NCBI GenBank assembly: GCA_905221605.1
Contig: CAJNDS010002544.1
Span: forward strand, 64,001 to 116,457
Direction: 5' to 3'
Length of the DNA stretch: 52,457 bases
Source: Symbiodinium natans
Taxonomy: Eukaryota > Sar > Dinophyceae > Suessiales > Symbiodiniaceae
In this document: piece by piece, positions 29,641 through 39,730 of the stretch
Layout: every line of letters begins with the position of its first letter
Numbering within the stretch: the stretch's first letter is position 1
Made by a program: the position numbers and the translations under genes
The notes under the pieces: generated by a model
The model's database searches: none
The model's input: only the letters and a program-made list of their open reading frames with translations
Told to the model about the DNA's origin: nothing

Positions 29641-30082
29641 AGGTTGCTGGACAACTGAGCGCCCTAAGCTCCCAAAAGGGCCCTCAAGTCCTGAGCTTGA
29701 AGCCCTGAAGCCTAAAATTTAGTGTTTAGGGTTTAGGGTGTAGGGTTTAGGGTTTAGGGGTTCGCGCAAGGATCAGGGCTTTGGGGCCTTTAGGGCTTAG
29801 GGCTCCAGATTGAGGGAGGCGGCCCCTGAAACCCTAAGCCCTGAAACCCTAAGCCCTAAACCCTAAACCCTAAACCCTAAACCCTAAACCCTAAACCCTA
29901 AACCCTAAACCCTAAACGCACCGGACCTCTCTTCCTTCAATCTTGCCAATCGAGGGGCCTGATGGGCTTCCTTTCTTTATAACCTACAATAAACCAGCTC
30001 ACACAGAGTTATGAAATGAAGAAGCTAGCCATTCTTCAATAGGGCTTAAGGTAGTTTAAAGAGTGATTTCAGCGTGGAGGGG

Positions 30083-30705
30083 TTGGGATGTACCCCCTTA
30101 TACTATCAGTCCTTAATCGGGATTAATGTGGTATCCTGATTAGTGTGCCCCCCCCCCCCCCCCCCCCCAAACTAAATCCACCCCCGCCCCGCAATAGTGT
30201 CACCAAAACAAAGGGACCCCCCCAAACTCATTTTCGGCCCCGGGCCCCCCCCACCGGCTCCTCTTCATTTCCTCTTCGCTCCTCTTCCCTCTCCTCTTCC
30301 TCTCCCTCTCCCTCTCCTCTCAGGTAATTAAGCTCAGTTTCGGTTGCAATTAAAGCTTAGAGCTCATATTTAACAGCTCAGACCTCAGATTTTCGACCTC
30401 AGAGCTCAGATTCACAGTTCAGCTACTCAGCTCAGGTTGGGGATGACAGCTCAGAACTCCGACTTGAAGCTGCTCTTCTTTTGCTCTTTTCTTTCATCAT
30501 CTTGTTCTCTTTTTTTCTCTCTTCCGAAACCCATGCCCGAAAAACTTTACTTTATTGTGGGGGGGCAATCGAATTTTTGTCTCCTGAATAATTTTTGGAA
30601 AACTTTTCATTATTGGAGGGGTCCAGACTAATCAGGATACGACATTATGATAGGGGATACTAAAATCCTTCTCAAGGGCTGTTCGTATAAGGGGGAACAT
30701 CCCAA
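30083..30705. mobile_element. Family B palindrome split by about 480 bp of unrelated sequence
   Basis: The left arm (TTGGGATGTACCCCCTTATA ... TATCCTGATTAG) ends at about 30146. The matching right arm starts at about 30629 (TAATCAGGATACGACATTAT) and ends GGGGGAACATCCCAA at 30705. The insert holds a C18 run, CT-rich tracts and no gene. The bases beside the arms (TGGAGGGG and GGAAGGGG) could be a worn 8-bp target duplication. Confidence 0.65.
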
Positions 30706-30800
30706 GGAAGGGGTTAAAACCAGGTGCCTACACCTACATGTTCGTATAATGGGGGAACATCCCAAGGGAGGGGTTAAAACCAGGTGCCTACACCTACATG
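30681..30800. repeat. 60-bp tandem duplication covering the element end
   Basis: 30681-30740 and 30741-30800 are near identical. Each contains the family B terminus (GGGGGAACATCCCAAG) and then GGGGTTAAAACCAGGTGCCT. The second copy is therefore a duplicated junction, not a second insertion. Confidence 0.85.
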
Positions 30801-30803
30801 AAG

Positions 30804-30891
30804 CCCCACTTTCGGGCGCGGCAGATGCCGCCGAGCGTCGCGGACGGGGCTGGAGTTGGCAGTGTTGTCGGCGATCGGCAGTTCTAAGTAG
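30804..30891 (+). CDS. Exon-like island with stop, basic, unknown
   Basis: Acceptor CATGAAG directly after the tandem duplication. It reads PTFGRGRCRRASRTGLELAV then LSAIGSSK and TAG at 30889-30891. No partner exon checked. Confidence 0.3.
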
Positions 30892-31174
30892 CGTTATGAG
30901 TAGGGTGTCGGGCTCGGGCTAGGTATTTTCGTACCCCTTAATATAATCCTTGTTAAGGAGTGTTAGCATAAGGGGGATCATCCCAAGGTGTAGAGTTTCG
31001 GATTTTTGAATCTTTAAGCGATAGAACTTTTGAGACCAGGTGTGCAGGCCGTGGCGCAGCTTCCGCGTGGGTTTGCATAGAGAGCGGCCATGCAACTCGA
31101 CCTAGTCGGGCTTCGGGTTTCGGGTTTAGGGTTCAGGGCCTCTAAGTAACGGTGACTGGTTCGGTGCCCAAGCA

Positions 31175-31348
31175 ATGAGTGAGCACAGCAGCACATCGGA
31201 CGCTTTGCGTGTTTCAGGATCGAGACTTTGTCTGCTCAGCAGTCAGCTCAAGGCATGTGCCAATTGTTTCCCCGGTCCGTCAGCAACGTTATTCAAAGGC
31301 CATTCTCCACCACGAAACGTTCAAAGGGCATTCTCCACCACTCCTTGA
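31175..31348 (+). CDS. Short complete frame, 57 aa, unknown
   Basis: ATG at 31175 to TGA at 31346-31348, reading MSEHSSTSDALRVSGSRLCL ... NVQRAFSTTP, with Ser and Cys prominent. Could be a small gene or an exon. Lies between telomeric units and an intact family E element. Confidence 0.3.
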   Translation: MSEHSSTSDALRVSGSRLCLLSSQLKACANCFPGPSATLFKGHSPPRNVQRAFSTTP

Positions 31349-31424
31349 AGGGGGCAGAAGTTCGGGGTTCTGGAGCTTGGCCTGAGCAGCCTTCCCCTAG
31401 GTCTGCAGGCTAAGCTGGACATGT

Positions 31425-31541
31425 CTACTTGGAGGTTCATGGGTACTTGTGTGTCGGGGTTATGAATACCCTACATAGGGTCAGAAGTATCGTTCGCGTA
31501 CGTATATCGCTACTTATGACTACCCATGAGCCTCCAAGTAG
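31425..31541. mobile_element. Intact family E palindromic element
   Basis: Ends CTACTTGGAGGTTCATGGGTA and TACCCATGAGCCTCCAAGTAG pair over 21 positions with one mismatch. No target duplication obvious; no telomeric repeat inside. Confidence 0.8.
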
Positions 31542-31950
31542 GGCCCTAGCGGCTTGTGAAGAGGACTTGGTTTCTGCGAGCCTGGCGGGTATGCTGGGCG
31601 TGCCTCGGCCTCCAAGTGGATAAGTTGGGATAGTAACGTCGCTGCAGGTTTGTGGCTCCTGCGAGATGAGGGGGCATGGAGGTGTGTGTTCCCAAAAAGG
31701 CCAAGAAGGGTGCCCTAGCGACCTTATTAGTCTCTTCCTCTCGACCGCCCAAAATGAAAGGGAAATTACAATGAACAACGTGAAGCGTGATTTTACCGTT
31801 CATTCTGCGCCCTTTTCCCGTTTCTTTTCTCCTTTTATTCGTCTTGTTTATCGCGCACGCAGTAAGTGTATGTTCCTAAACCCTAAACCCTGAACCCTAA
31901 ACCCTAAAGCCTAAACCCTAAACCTTAAAACCGGTGCATGCCGACTGAGC

Positions 31951-32025
31951 TGAGTTCCAAGGTGGCGCTCAGCACTCCGCTTTGGGTGGTCCGGGCCTCG
32001 TCAAGCAGTTTCTTGAGAGAACAGG
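31951..32025 (+). CDS. Exon-like island ending at a telomeric donor
   Basis: Reads LSSKVALSTPLWVVRASSSS then FLREQ and ends GAACAGG|GTTTAGGG. The acceptor is one of two overlapping CTGAG sites near 31950. Product unknown. Confidence 0.4.
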
Positions 32026-33002
32026 GTTTAGGGTTTAGGGTTTAGGGTTTAGGGTTTTGGGTTTAGGGTGTAGGGTTTCGGGTAACCTAGAACATCGGAA
32101 CCCTAGAACCTTAGAACGGAAACTCAAACCCTGGAACTCGTTAGGGGGTCACGCGTCTGAACCTCTTAGAACCCTTTGAATAAGGATCATTTGGCTACTC
32201 TGAACCCAGACAAGATGGGTTTGGGTTTAGAGGATAGTCAGAGGATCACATTGTGCGGAGGACCCGAAAAAGCCCGCGTCGCCCTTCCCACCCCCCAACC
32301 CACCAAAGAACAAAGTGTAGATCCGCCGGCTATCCGGCCTAGAAGAACGTCCCAAGATTATGGGGGTTTACGAATAGACCCCCCAAATAGTAGGATCCCC
32401 TTATCATACGGACCCCAATAAGGTAACCCCCCCCCCCCCCCCGCCAATATGGTAAACCCCCCATGTTGCAGACCTGCCAGGGCTCAGGTTGTCGGCAGGG
32501 TTTCGGGACCAATGGGGTTCGATGCCTTAGGGCTTCCCAGGGAGCCCTTCATACCCCTTAATTAAGGTACATACCTCAAAATGATATAGGGATCCTTAAT
32601 ATGATCTAAGGCAATTTCCTTAGTGAAGGGACATTGGGCTGTTTGGGCTGAGGGGTCTACAGCACAGCAGCCTCCAGCCTAGATTGCCTTGAGCCTGGCT
32701 GGGGGATCTGGGTTTGAATCGTTGGAGCTCAGGTGAAAACTCCCGGGCCCGAGTCCTCCTCATGTTAACCCTCAGAAGGCCCTCATCAAACCGGGCTGCC
32801 CCAAGACTGGCAGGGGTTTAGGGTTTAGGGTTTAGGGTTTGGGGTTCAGGGTTTAGGGTTGAGGGTTGAGGGTTGAGGGTTTAGGGTTTGGGGTTTAGAG
32901 GGGTGCACTGAGCTCTGAAGCCCACTTTTGGCTTCTTTGCCACCCATCCCCACAGCAGCCCAGCAGCCCCCAACCTTTTCAACCCCAGACCTTATGTTGT
33001 TT

Positions 33003-33100
33003 GGTGGTCTCTCTAAGTAGGGTTTCTGCTTTGTAGGGGCTCTTATTAGGGTTTCTAGGGGCTGTAGTAAGGTATAAGGGTAGCAGATAAAGAGACCACC
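33003..33100. mobile_element. Family H palindromic element
   Basis: Inverted ends GGTGGTCTCTCTAAGTAG... and ...GCAGATAAAGAGACCACC; internal GGGTTTCT / TAGGGTTTCTAG segments. Single copy seen in the window. The next exon begins about 50 bp downstream. Confidence 0.55.
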
Positions 33101-33149
33101 GGCCTTTATAACCCAGACCCCAAACCCTGAGTTGCTGTTCTACGCCCAG

Positions 33150-36100
33150 GCCACCACTCGCCTAAAGATCGGGCAAGCGACCGGCGCATGTCTGTGGCAA
33201 GAGTGCCTCGACAGAGTTTAGGGTTTAGGGTTTAGGGTTTCGGGTGCCTCGACAAGCACGCCACGGGTTGCGGTTTAGAAGGGCAGGGTACTTCTCGAAC
33301 CCCCCCAAAAGAACTCTTGAGCCCTAAATATGAACCCTAAAACCTCTCAAAAAACCTGTTAAGCCCTAAACCCTCAACCCCCCCACAACAAATCTCCCTC
33401 AAAAAGCCTTTGCAAGCACTAAAACCCTCAACCCCAAACACTCCACACCCCAAACCCTAAACCCTAAACCCGAAACCCTAAACCCTAAACCCTAAACCCT
33501 AAACGAGTCTGCTGAGGGTGGGCTACATCCTCGCCCAGGAGGGCTTCGGTGCTCTCTGGAGCGGCATGGCATCCTCGATGCTGCTTGCCACCTGCCTTCT
33601 TGCGGGGTTTAGGGTTTAGGGTTTAGGGTTTAAGGTTTAGGGTTTTGGGGTTCCGGGTTTAGGGTTCATTGTTTGGGGGGGTTTATAGGGGTTTAGGGTT
33701 TTAGGTATTTAGGGTTTTCGGGTTTTAGGGTTGTAGGGTTTTAAGGGTTATAGGGTGTTTAGGGTTTTAGTTATTCTTATAGTTATGTTTTTTTAGGGTT
33801 TTAAGGTTTTGGGGTTTAGAAATTTGGGGTTTAGGGTTGATTGTTTTAACGTTTAAGGTTTCTCTTGAATTCCCTGAAAAGCAGAAATGCGGTGCATTAG
33901 GCAGCTGGCTAGACTTGCGTCCAGTGGCACGAGGGTGTAGGGTTCTTGGGGCTTAGGGGCTGGGGGAGGATAAGCCCGAAAACCTAAACCCAAGGTGGCT
34001 TCGGGATGTGGGGGCTGAGAGGGAACCCTGCAAGCCCGGAGCCCTGAGATGCTGAACTTTAGGGGTATGTCGGGGTTTAGGGTAGCACTTCTGAAAATGG
34101 GGGGTTTCCAGGGTGCCCAAAAAGGTGCTCCTGTAGGGTATTTTGGGGGTACTTTGGGGGTGCCACTGTCTGGGAAGCACCCAAACGAGCTCTATAGGGT
34201 TGAACCTGTGCCCCTGTCCGGCAAAGGTAGCCAACCCTGCCATTCAGCCGCCTGGCTTGCGCATGAGTGTTGTCTGTGCTCTTGTTTCGGAACCTCAACT
34301 AAGATGCCACAACCAGGGTACAGAATTTTGCCTAGTCGCCGGCAGAATGGTAACGTTGGCTTAAAGCTCCTGTCTGTCGTGGCCATGTTAGCACACTCGA
34401 ACGATGGGTAAAGCAGCGCCTCCACACCCTAAACCCTAAACGCTAACCCCCCCAGTCCAGGCCAGTCCGAAGCTGCGAAGGTTTCAGGCCTAGCATGCAT
34501 ATGCCCGCAATCGAGAGACTAAAGGGTTTTTAGAGTCTAAACATTGGTTTAGGCCCCAAAACCCTGAGCCCTAAACCCTGAAAGTCCGAGTGTGAGCGAT
34601 AAAAAACCCCAAAAACCCGAAACCCTGAACCCTAAACCCGAAAAAACCCTAAGTTAGGGTTTAGGGGCTGAGAGGGAGCCGAGGGATGTTCAGGGGTTTA
34701 GGGCTTAGGGCTTAGGGCTTAGGGTTTAGGGTAAAGTGTGTCTGCACCCAGAGATCAAGGGATCCTGAGAGCGGACCAGGGATTGCAAACACTGACTTCC
34801 AGGTTCGTCATCTACGACCTCGTGAAGCGGAGCTTCTTACACAAAGAGGTAGAGATCTCGGCATCCCATGCCTTCATTGCCGGCGCCATCGCGAAGTCTG
34901 TGGCCACCTGCGCAACTTACCCGTTCCAAGTTGCGCAGACCCCCGGCAGTTTTTCAGCTCGTTCTGTGGGTTGAGGGTGCAGTTCCCTCAGCCAGGCTTG
35001 TCCAGGTTTTTTGTGATTGATGTGCTACAAGTTCGAAAGCTCATACTGTGTGTCATACGCACGAGATCCATTGCCACAAACACTCTCGGCCGCAACCCAA
35101 AGCCCTGAAACCCGAAACCCGATTAGGGCATGATGGGTCTTAACAGCCTCCGACCGAGGACACGACAGAGAGTTCATCGACGAACGCCGGGGGTTGCTGT
35201 CGCTGGGCTCCACGGTATCCGGAAGTCGGGTTGTTTAGTTAGGGTGGATTCCTACTTGAAGGGTGAAGGGTTCTAACTTGGGATGTTCCCCTTATGCTAC
35301 AGCTGCTACAGTCCCTTCATTGAGATGATCATACGGGGTACTGCAATCCCTATTGAGGACTGTTAGTATAAGGGGGAAACTTGCCAAGTTCTAATCCTCA
35401 ACACCCCCAAGCCGAAGCCCCCCTGCACAGCAGAATCCTACAATCTAAGAATACTCCAACATACCCCAAACCCATACCCCTTAACCTATCAAAGGAGAAT
35501 ATAAAGAAGGGTTTTACCATACCCCTTCCGTAATTTCTTTTAAGGAGTATGCCCAAGGGGTATGTTGAATATCTCTCAGATACAAGACCAACTCCTTGAA
35601 GTCGTGTCGACGCACGGGCGGCCATTGACAGAACCACCCTGCGCCCCTCTGCCCTAAACCCTATGAACCCCATGAACCCTGTGGAGAGAGTTTCTGGAGA
35701 CCCTCGTCTCTGGGGCTAAAGCCTAAACCCTAAACCCTAAACCCTATACCCTATACCCTATACCCTATACCCTAAACCCTAAACCCTAAACGAACAACCT
35801 GGGCTTCTTTCGTGTGCTTTCATTGCTGTGGCTGCATTAAACTGCCGGTAGGAGTGAAAGTCGCAGTTCCTACCCTCTCACCATTGCAGCCATGGCAACT
35901 GAACTGCAAGGCTATGAACCCTGTGAACCCTATGAACCCTATGAGCCCGAAACCCCAAAAACCTGAACCCTATACGGCATGAACCCCCTTACGACCCGAA
36001 ACCCTAAACCCTGAACCCTATGAACCCCCAACACTTAAAACCCTATGAACCCTAAACCCTATGAAACCTTAACACCCTATGAACCCCAAACCCTACATAC

Positions 36101-38568
36101 CCAAGAAACCCTATACACCCTAAACTCGAAATACCCTAAGAACCCTAAGCACCCTGTGAACCCTAAAACCTAAATTGCCCTGAACCAAGGAGAAAGGCAT
36201 TTTTGACTGCCTTATCGAAGTGGTCGTCTTTAGTGGCTTCTGAGCTGCAGGAAGGTTCGGGCTTGGGTTTTAGGGTTTAGGGTATAGGGTTTAGGGTTTT
36301 AGGGCTTAGGGTTTAGGGTTAGGGTTTAGCGTTTCGGGTTCAGGGCTTAGGGTTTAGGGTTTGGGGTTTAGGGTTTAGGGTTTCGGCCATTTTGGCTCAA
36401 GCCGTTGTGGTTACGAGCATAGGCTCCTGGCTAAGCTACCTGCTTAAAGTGGAGACTATGGAGGCTAGGGAGGCATCACGAACGTACCTGGGCGCCGGCC
36501 CCAGCCGCATCTTGGGGTATTTTTGGGGGTTCAAGGGTTCAAGGGTTCAAGGGTTTAGGGTTTAGGGTTTAGGGTTTAGGGTAAGGAGGGTTCAGGGCAT
36601 CAGGGTTTTCAGGAGTTCGTTGTGTTGTTTCGGGCTTTTTTTGGGGGTTCAAGGGTTCAGGGTTTCAGGGCTAAGCGCCGTGAATTCAGGGAAAGTGCTG
36701 ATATGGATGCTCGGTGGACAAAACTGTCGTCATGTTTGGGTTTCGCAGAGCGCAATGCGAAGAAGCTGGGAAGGGACTCCTTGCCATTCGATTCATCAAG
36801 ATGGCGCGTGTTGCTCTCCTGCAGATGGCTGCCGGTATGCTCAACCCTACTGCAAAGCCCGACAGCGTTGTTTGATGTTTGACACCCAGCGAGCCCAACA
36901 CCCCTTTGCGTACTTGAGCCAAGTTGTCTACTTTGCGCATACTTGGATCCCTACATATTGCACCCTAAACCCAAAGCCCTAAACCCTCCAAGGCAATTGG
37001 GCCCCGACATCTTGTACCCTAAACCCTAAAGCCCAAACCCTCAACCCTAAACCCTCTAAGGGAAACTCCCTCAACTACCCAAAGAGCCCAATATTCCTTA
37101 ATTAAGGAATATTCCTTAAATCATATTAAGGATCCCTATGTGATTTAAGGAATATTCCTTAATCAAGCAATATTGGGCTCTTTGGGTAAGGGAAACTCCC
37201 TCAACTGAGGGGGTCTGGGGCTCTGGCAGCTTGTGCCTCGCACGGCCCTGAGGCTTCGCAGCCCTTTACGCCGGCATTGAGGCGAAACTCCTGCAGACGC
37301 TGAGCTGCTGGATTTAGGGTTTAGGGTTTAGGGTTTAGGGTTTAGGATTTAGGGTTTAGGGTTTAGGGTTTAGGGTTGAGGGTCTAGGGCTGCCATTTGC
37401 TCAAGAACCCCCCCAACAAAACAAAATACTCTTCCTTACAGGGCAATATAGGGACTATTTTCTTTTGGTTTTTCGGGGGGCTCTTTTTAGCAAATAGTTG
37501 TTAGATGAACGAACTGAGGAGAAAAAGGGTATAGGGTTACAGGGTTTAGGGAAGATGGTTTTGGGTTTAGGGCTTCGGGAAAAAGAGGGGTTTGCTCGTC
37601 CTGGCGCGCTGGGACAAGCCTGTGCAAAAAAAGGGAAAAGGGGGTTCGGGTTCAGGGTTTCGGGAATACAATGCAGCTTCTTTTTGCCCGCTTGCTCACG
37701 TTGACCCCCCCTTAGTCTTTCAATTAGCTACTGCATGATGTCATGTCAAGGACTTCCCGATCCTAAAGACAGTGACTTCTGTCTGCCGCACACATCGTCT
37801 CGGGTGTTTCGGTTTCAAATTCCGGGAGACTGCCCCTGTGCATGAATCGTGGGGGGGGCAGGAGGCAAAATCACCTTAAACCCTAAACCCCTAACCCCTA
37901 AACCGTAAATCCAACCTACGAAGCTGGTTAAGAACAGCCTTCCGTGTTGGAGTTGATGCAGTCGGCCTTAGACCTAAGACCCAAGCCCCCAACCCTTCTC
38001 CACACCCTCAACCCTCAACCCTAAGCCCTATCCAGGACCGTGCTGAACTCTGCGCTCATGTCTCCTGGAGCAGACACAACATCGAGGGTTTGGGGGTGGC
38101 GCGGGCTTTTTGGGCAGTGCTTGACCGCGATCTTTTCTGGGGACATCGAGAGCACCTGCCGTCCTGCAGCCCCTAGGAGCTCTAAGACCATGCAAATGCA
38201 TCGCCTTGGAACATCCAATTCTGTCATTTGCAGCTTGTCTTTGCTTCGTCTCTAGTCGCCTGTATCTGTGTTTGCGTGCCTAGCCTTTTCAAGTTCTATT
38301 ATAGGCCCTGAGGGTCTAGACCCCAAGAATCGAGAAATCTAGGGTGCAGGTGTACATCCCCGGAACCCTAAACCCTAAACCCTAAACCCTAAACCCTAAA
38401 CCCTAAACCCTAAACCCTAAACAAAGAAACCCAAGAAGGTTCATGTTTTACGAGAAGCTGGTGGCTCAGCTCAGCGTCATCTACACCACCATCGTTGAGA
38501 GCAGGACGGGGTCTCCCCCCCACTCCATGAGACCCCGGGATGTCGGGATGTCTAGGGTTCGGGTTTAG
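33150..38568 (+). CDS. SLC25 carrier, peroxisomal (PMP34/SLC25A17) type
   Basis: Exons with motif support: 33150-33213 (ATTRLKIGQATG, matching the NTRLKLQ region), 33508-33606 (YILAQEGFGALWSGMASSML), 34803-34937 (FVIYDLVKRSFLHK ... FIAGAIAKSVATCATYPFQV), 37253-37295 (FAALYAGIEAKLLQ), an 18-nt exon 38036-38053 (TVLNS) and 38439-38568 (FMFYEKLVAQLSVIYTTIVE). The order and spacing follow PMP34-type carriers, which move adenine nucleotides or cofactors across the peroxisomal membrane; KLLQTVLNSAFMFYEKL is diagnostic. Joins 2-3, 4-5 and 5-6 are all phase 2, with GT, GA and GC donors. The exon(s) between 34937 and 37253 and the N-terminus are not assigned. The frame's stop (TAG, 38566-38568) lies in a telomeric unit. 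The introns hold a nested gene and several palindromes. Confidence 0.65.
35278..35387. mobile_element. Family B palindromic element with 8-bp target duplication
   Basis: Starts TTGGGATGTTCCCCTTATGC and ends GTATAAGGGGGAAACTTGCCAA. The flanking octamers GTTCTAAC and GTTCTAAT differ at one base, consistent with an 8-bp target-site duplication as at 39040-39142. It sits in an intron of the carrier gene. Confidence 0.75.
36386..36401 (+). other. Spliced-leader relic (16 nt)
   Basis: GCCATTTTGGCTCAAG matches exactly the last 16 nt of the canonical 22-nt dinoflagellate spliced leader. Spliced leaders are added to mRNA by trans-splicing, so a genomic copy in front of an exon marks a retroposed cDNA. 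A telomeric array precedes it, and an ATG-bearing exon follows 56 nt downstream. The same bases can also be read as coding (AILAQ), so a chance match cannot be fully excluded. Confidence 0.7.
36458..36982 (+). CDS. Nested two-exon gene downstream of the spliced-leader relic, about 121 aa
   Basis: Exon 1 (36458-36516) starts MEAREASRTYLGAGPSRIL and ends at a GT donor. Exon 2 starts at 36676 after GGGCTAAG and reads AVNSGKVLIWMLGGQNCRHV, then a Cys-rich stretch (CCSPADGCRYAQPYCKARQR) and FAYLSQVVYFAHTW. The join is phase 2. The 159-nt intron contains TTTAGGG units. The stop is a TAA inside a CCCTAAACCC-like end, so the last residues NPKP may be spurious or the real end may be a further splice. 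It lies on the same strand inside a carrier-gene intron. Family unknown. Confidence 0.45.
37077..37186. mobile_element. Intact family A palindromic element with 20-bp flanking direct repeat
   Basis: Ends CCCAAAGAGCCCAATATTCC and GCAATATTGGGCTCTTTGGG; the interior is TTAATTAAGGAATATTCC-type inverted sequence. Identical 20-mers flank it (37057-37076 and 37187-37206, TAAGGGAAACTCCCTCAACT). This is much longer than the 8-bp duplication of family B. Confidence 0.85.
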
Positions 38569-38700
38569 GGTTTAGGGTTTAGGGTTTAGGGTTTAGGGTT
38601 TAGGGTTTAGGGTTTAGGGTTTAGGGTTTAGGGTTTAGGGTTTAGGGTTTAGGGTTTAGGGCTTAGGGTTTAGGGCTTAGGGCTTAGGGCTTAGGGTTGA
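38561..38700. repeat. TTTAGGG array, about 15 units plus variants
   Basis: Starts at the 3' end of the last recognised carrier exon, whose stop codon is within the first units, and grades into CTTAGGG variants. No coding sequence inside. Confidence 0.9.
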
Positions 38701-39039
38701 GGGTTTAGGGTATCGGGCTGGTTTGAGGTTTAGGGTTTAGTGCAGGGGTTAGGATTCAGGGTTCAGGGTTTCAAGAGGGTTTAGTGGGTAGGGCCTTGGG
38801 ACATTTTCTATTTCCCTTATTGTGTTGAAGAGGATTGTTTTCCGAATATGTTTTCAGAGGGGTTGTGGGGCCAATCTAGTTTACGGTTTTGGGTTTTTGT
38901 GCTCTTTTGCATGCATTCGGGGGACCCTACTTTGAGAAGTACCCATCTAGGTCTTGCTCAAGCCCACCTGTCTTCGATGTCAACACACCCGCGTTAACAC
39001 ACCCAGGTCGACTACCAAAGTTCCATTAAACCCCAAACT

Positions 39040-39142
39040 TTGGGATGTTCCCCCTTCTACTAACAGTCCTTAATCGGGATTATGATAGGGCCCCTATCAT
39101 AGTCCCTGTTAAGGACTGTTAGTATAAGGGGGAACATCCCAA
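39040..39142. mobile_element. Reference copy of family B palindromic element with perfect 8-bp target duplication
   Basis: Ends TTGGGATGTTCCCCCTTCTA and TATAAGGGGGAACATCCCAA; the arms pair through ACTAACAGTCCTTAATCGGGA / TCCCTGTTAAGGACTGTTAGT. CCCAAACT occurs immediately before (39032-39039) and after (39143-39150). It is 103 bp, non-coding, and has a native loop free of telomeric DNA. Confidence 0.9.
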
Positions 39143-39212
39143 CCCAAACTCCCTAAGGCCCTACATAGCCATGATACGCTGCAGCCTCGGCTGCTATTCT
39201 TTGGGCTTTCAG

Positions 39213-39473
39213 GGCCCTTCATGCTGATGCAGGCGTCGTCGCGTCAAGCGATCTCATCACAGCGCCTGAGCAGTTGGCCAGTTGGAAGTTGGTTTAGGGT
39301 TTAGGGTTTAGGGTTTAGGGTTTAGGGTTTAGGGTTTAGGGTTTAGGGTTTAGGGTTTAGGGTTAGGGTTTAGCACACCTTGGAAACAAGAGATGGTGCA
39401 GCGTGCACCTGACATGTGCAGAAATTGCATGATGTCTCAGAAAACTTTCTGCACTGCGTGCCCTACGCTTTAG
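39213..39473 (+). CDS. Two-exon 3' gene end across a telomere-rich intron, Cys-rich terminus
   Basis: Exon 39213-39291 (ALHADAGVVASSDLITAPEQ then LASWKL) ends TTG|GTTTAGGG. Exon 39393-39473 reads MVQRAPDMCRNCMMSQKTFC then TACPTL and TAG at 39471-39473. The join is phase 0. The 101-nt intron is about four-fifths TTTAGGG units. The CxxC-type pairs hint at metal binding. Unknown family. Confidence 0.45.
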
Positions 39474-39602
39474 GGCATTGATTCTCTTAAGCCATCTGAC
39501 CGGCGGATTCCAAACCCAAGCCTCAGAATCTCTGAATCTGACATTTGAATATCATCCCGAAGAGTTAGATCCTTGGCTGCTGCCATTGAGAACAATGGGT
39601 AT

Positions 39603-39725
39603 TCTACTATTTGCTTAAGAACCCCCAAAAAAGCCAAAATGTTCTTCCTTATAAGGGCAACATAGGGATTCTGATTATTATTTTTCACGTTTATTATTTT
39701 GGGGTTCTTAAGCAAAAAGTAGTTT
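39603..39725. mobile_element. Family D palindromic element
   Basis: Arms TACTATTTGCTTAAGAACCC and GGGTTCTTAAGCAAAAAGTA; the internal part is AT-rich (AAAATGTTCTTCCTTATAAGG ... TTATTTTGGGG). Other copies are at 40186-40318 and 37402-37500, with arms at 19050-19150 and 42064. No clear target duplication. Confidence 0.75.
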
Positions 39726-39730
39726 TAGTC

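Noticed and set aside
33883-33950. Exon-like frame (QKCGALGSWLDLRPVARG)
   Set aside because: It lies inside the carrier intron 33607-34802, whose flanking exons already join in phase 2, so the frame is probably accidental. This warns that isolated islands elsewhere may also be spurious.
36905-36925. Possible second spliced-leader match on the minus strand (CTTGAGCCAA)
   Set aside because: Only ten bases match, inside a coding-like stretch; within chance expectation.
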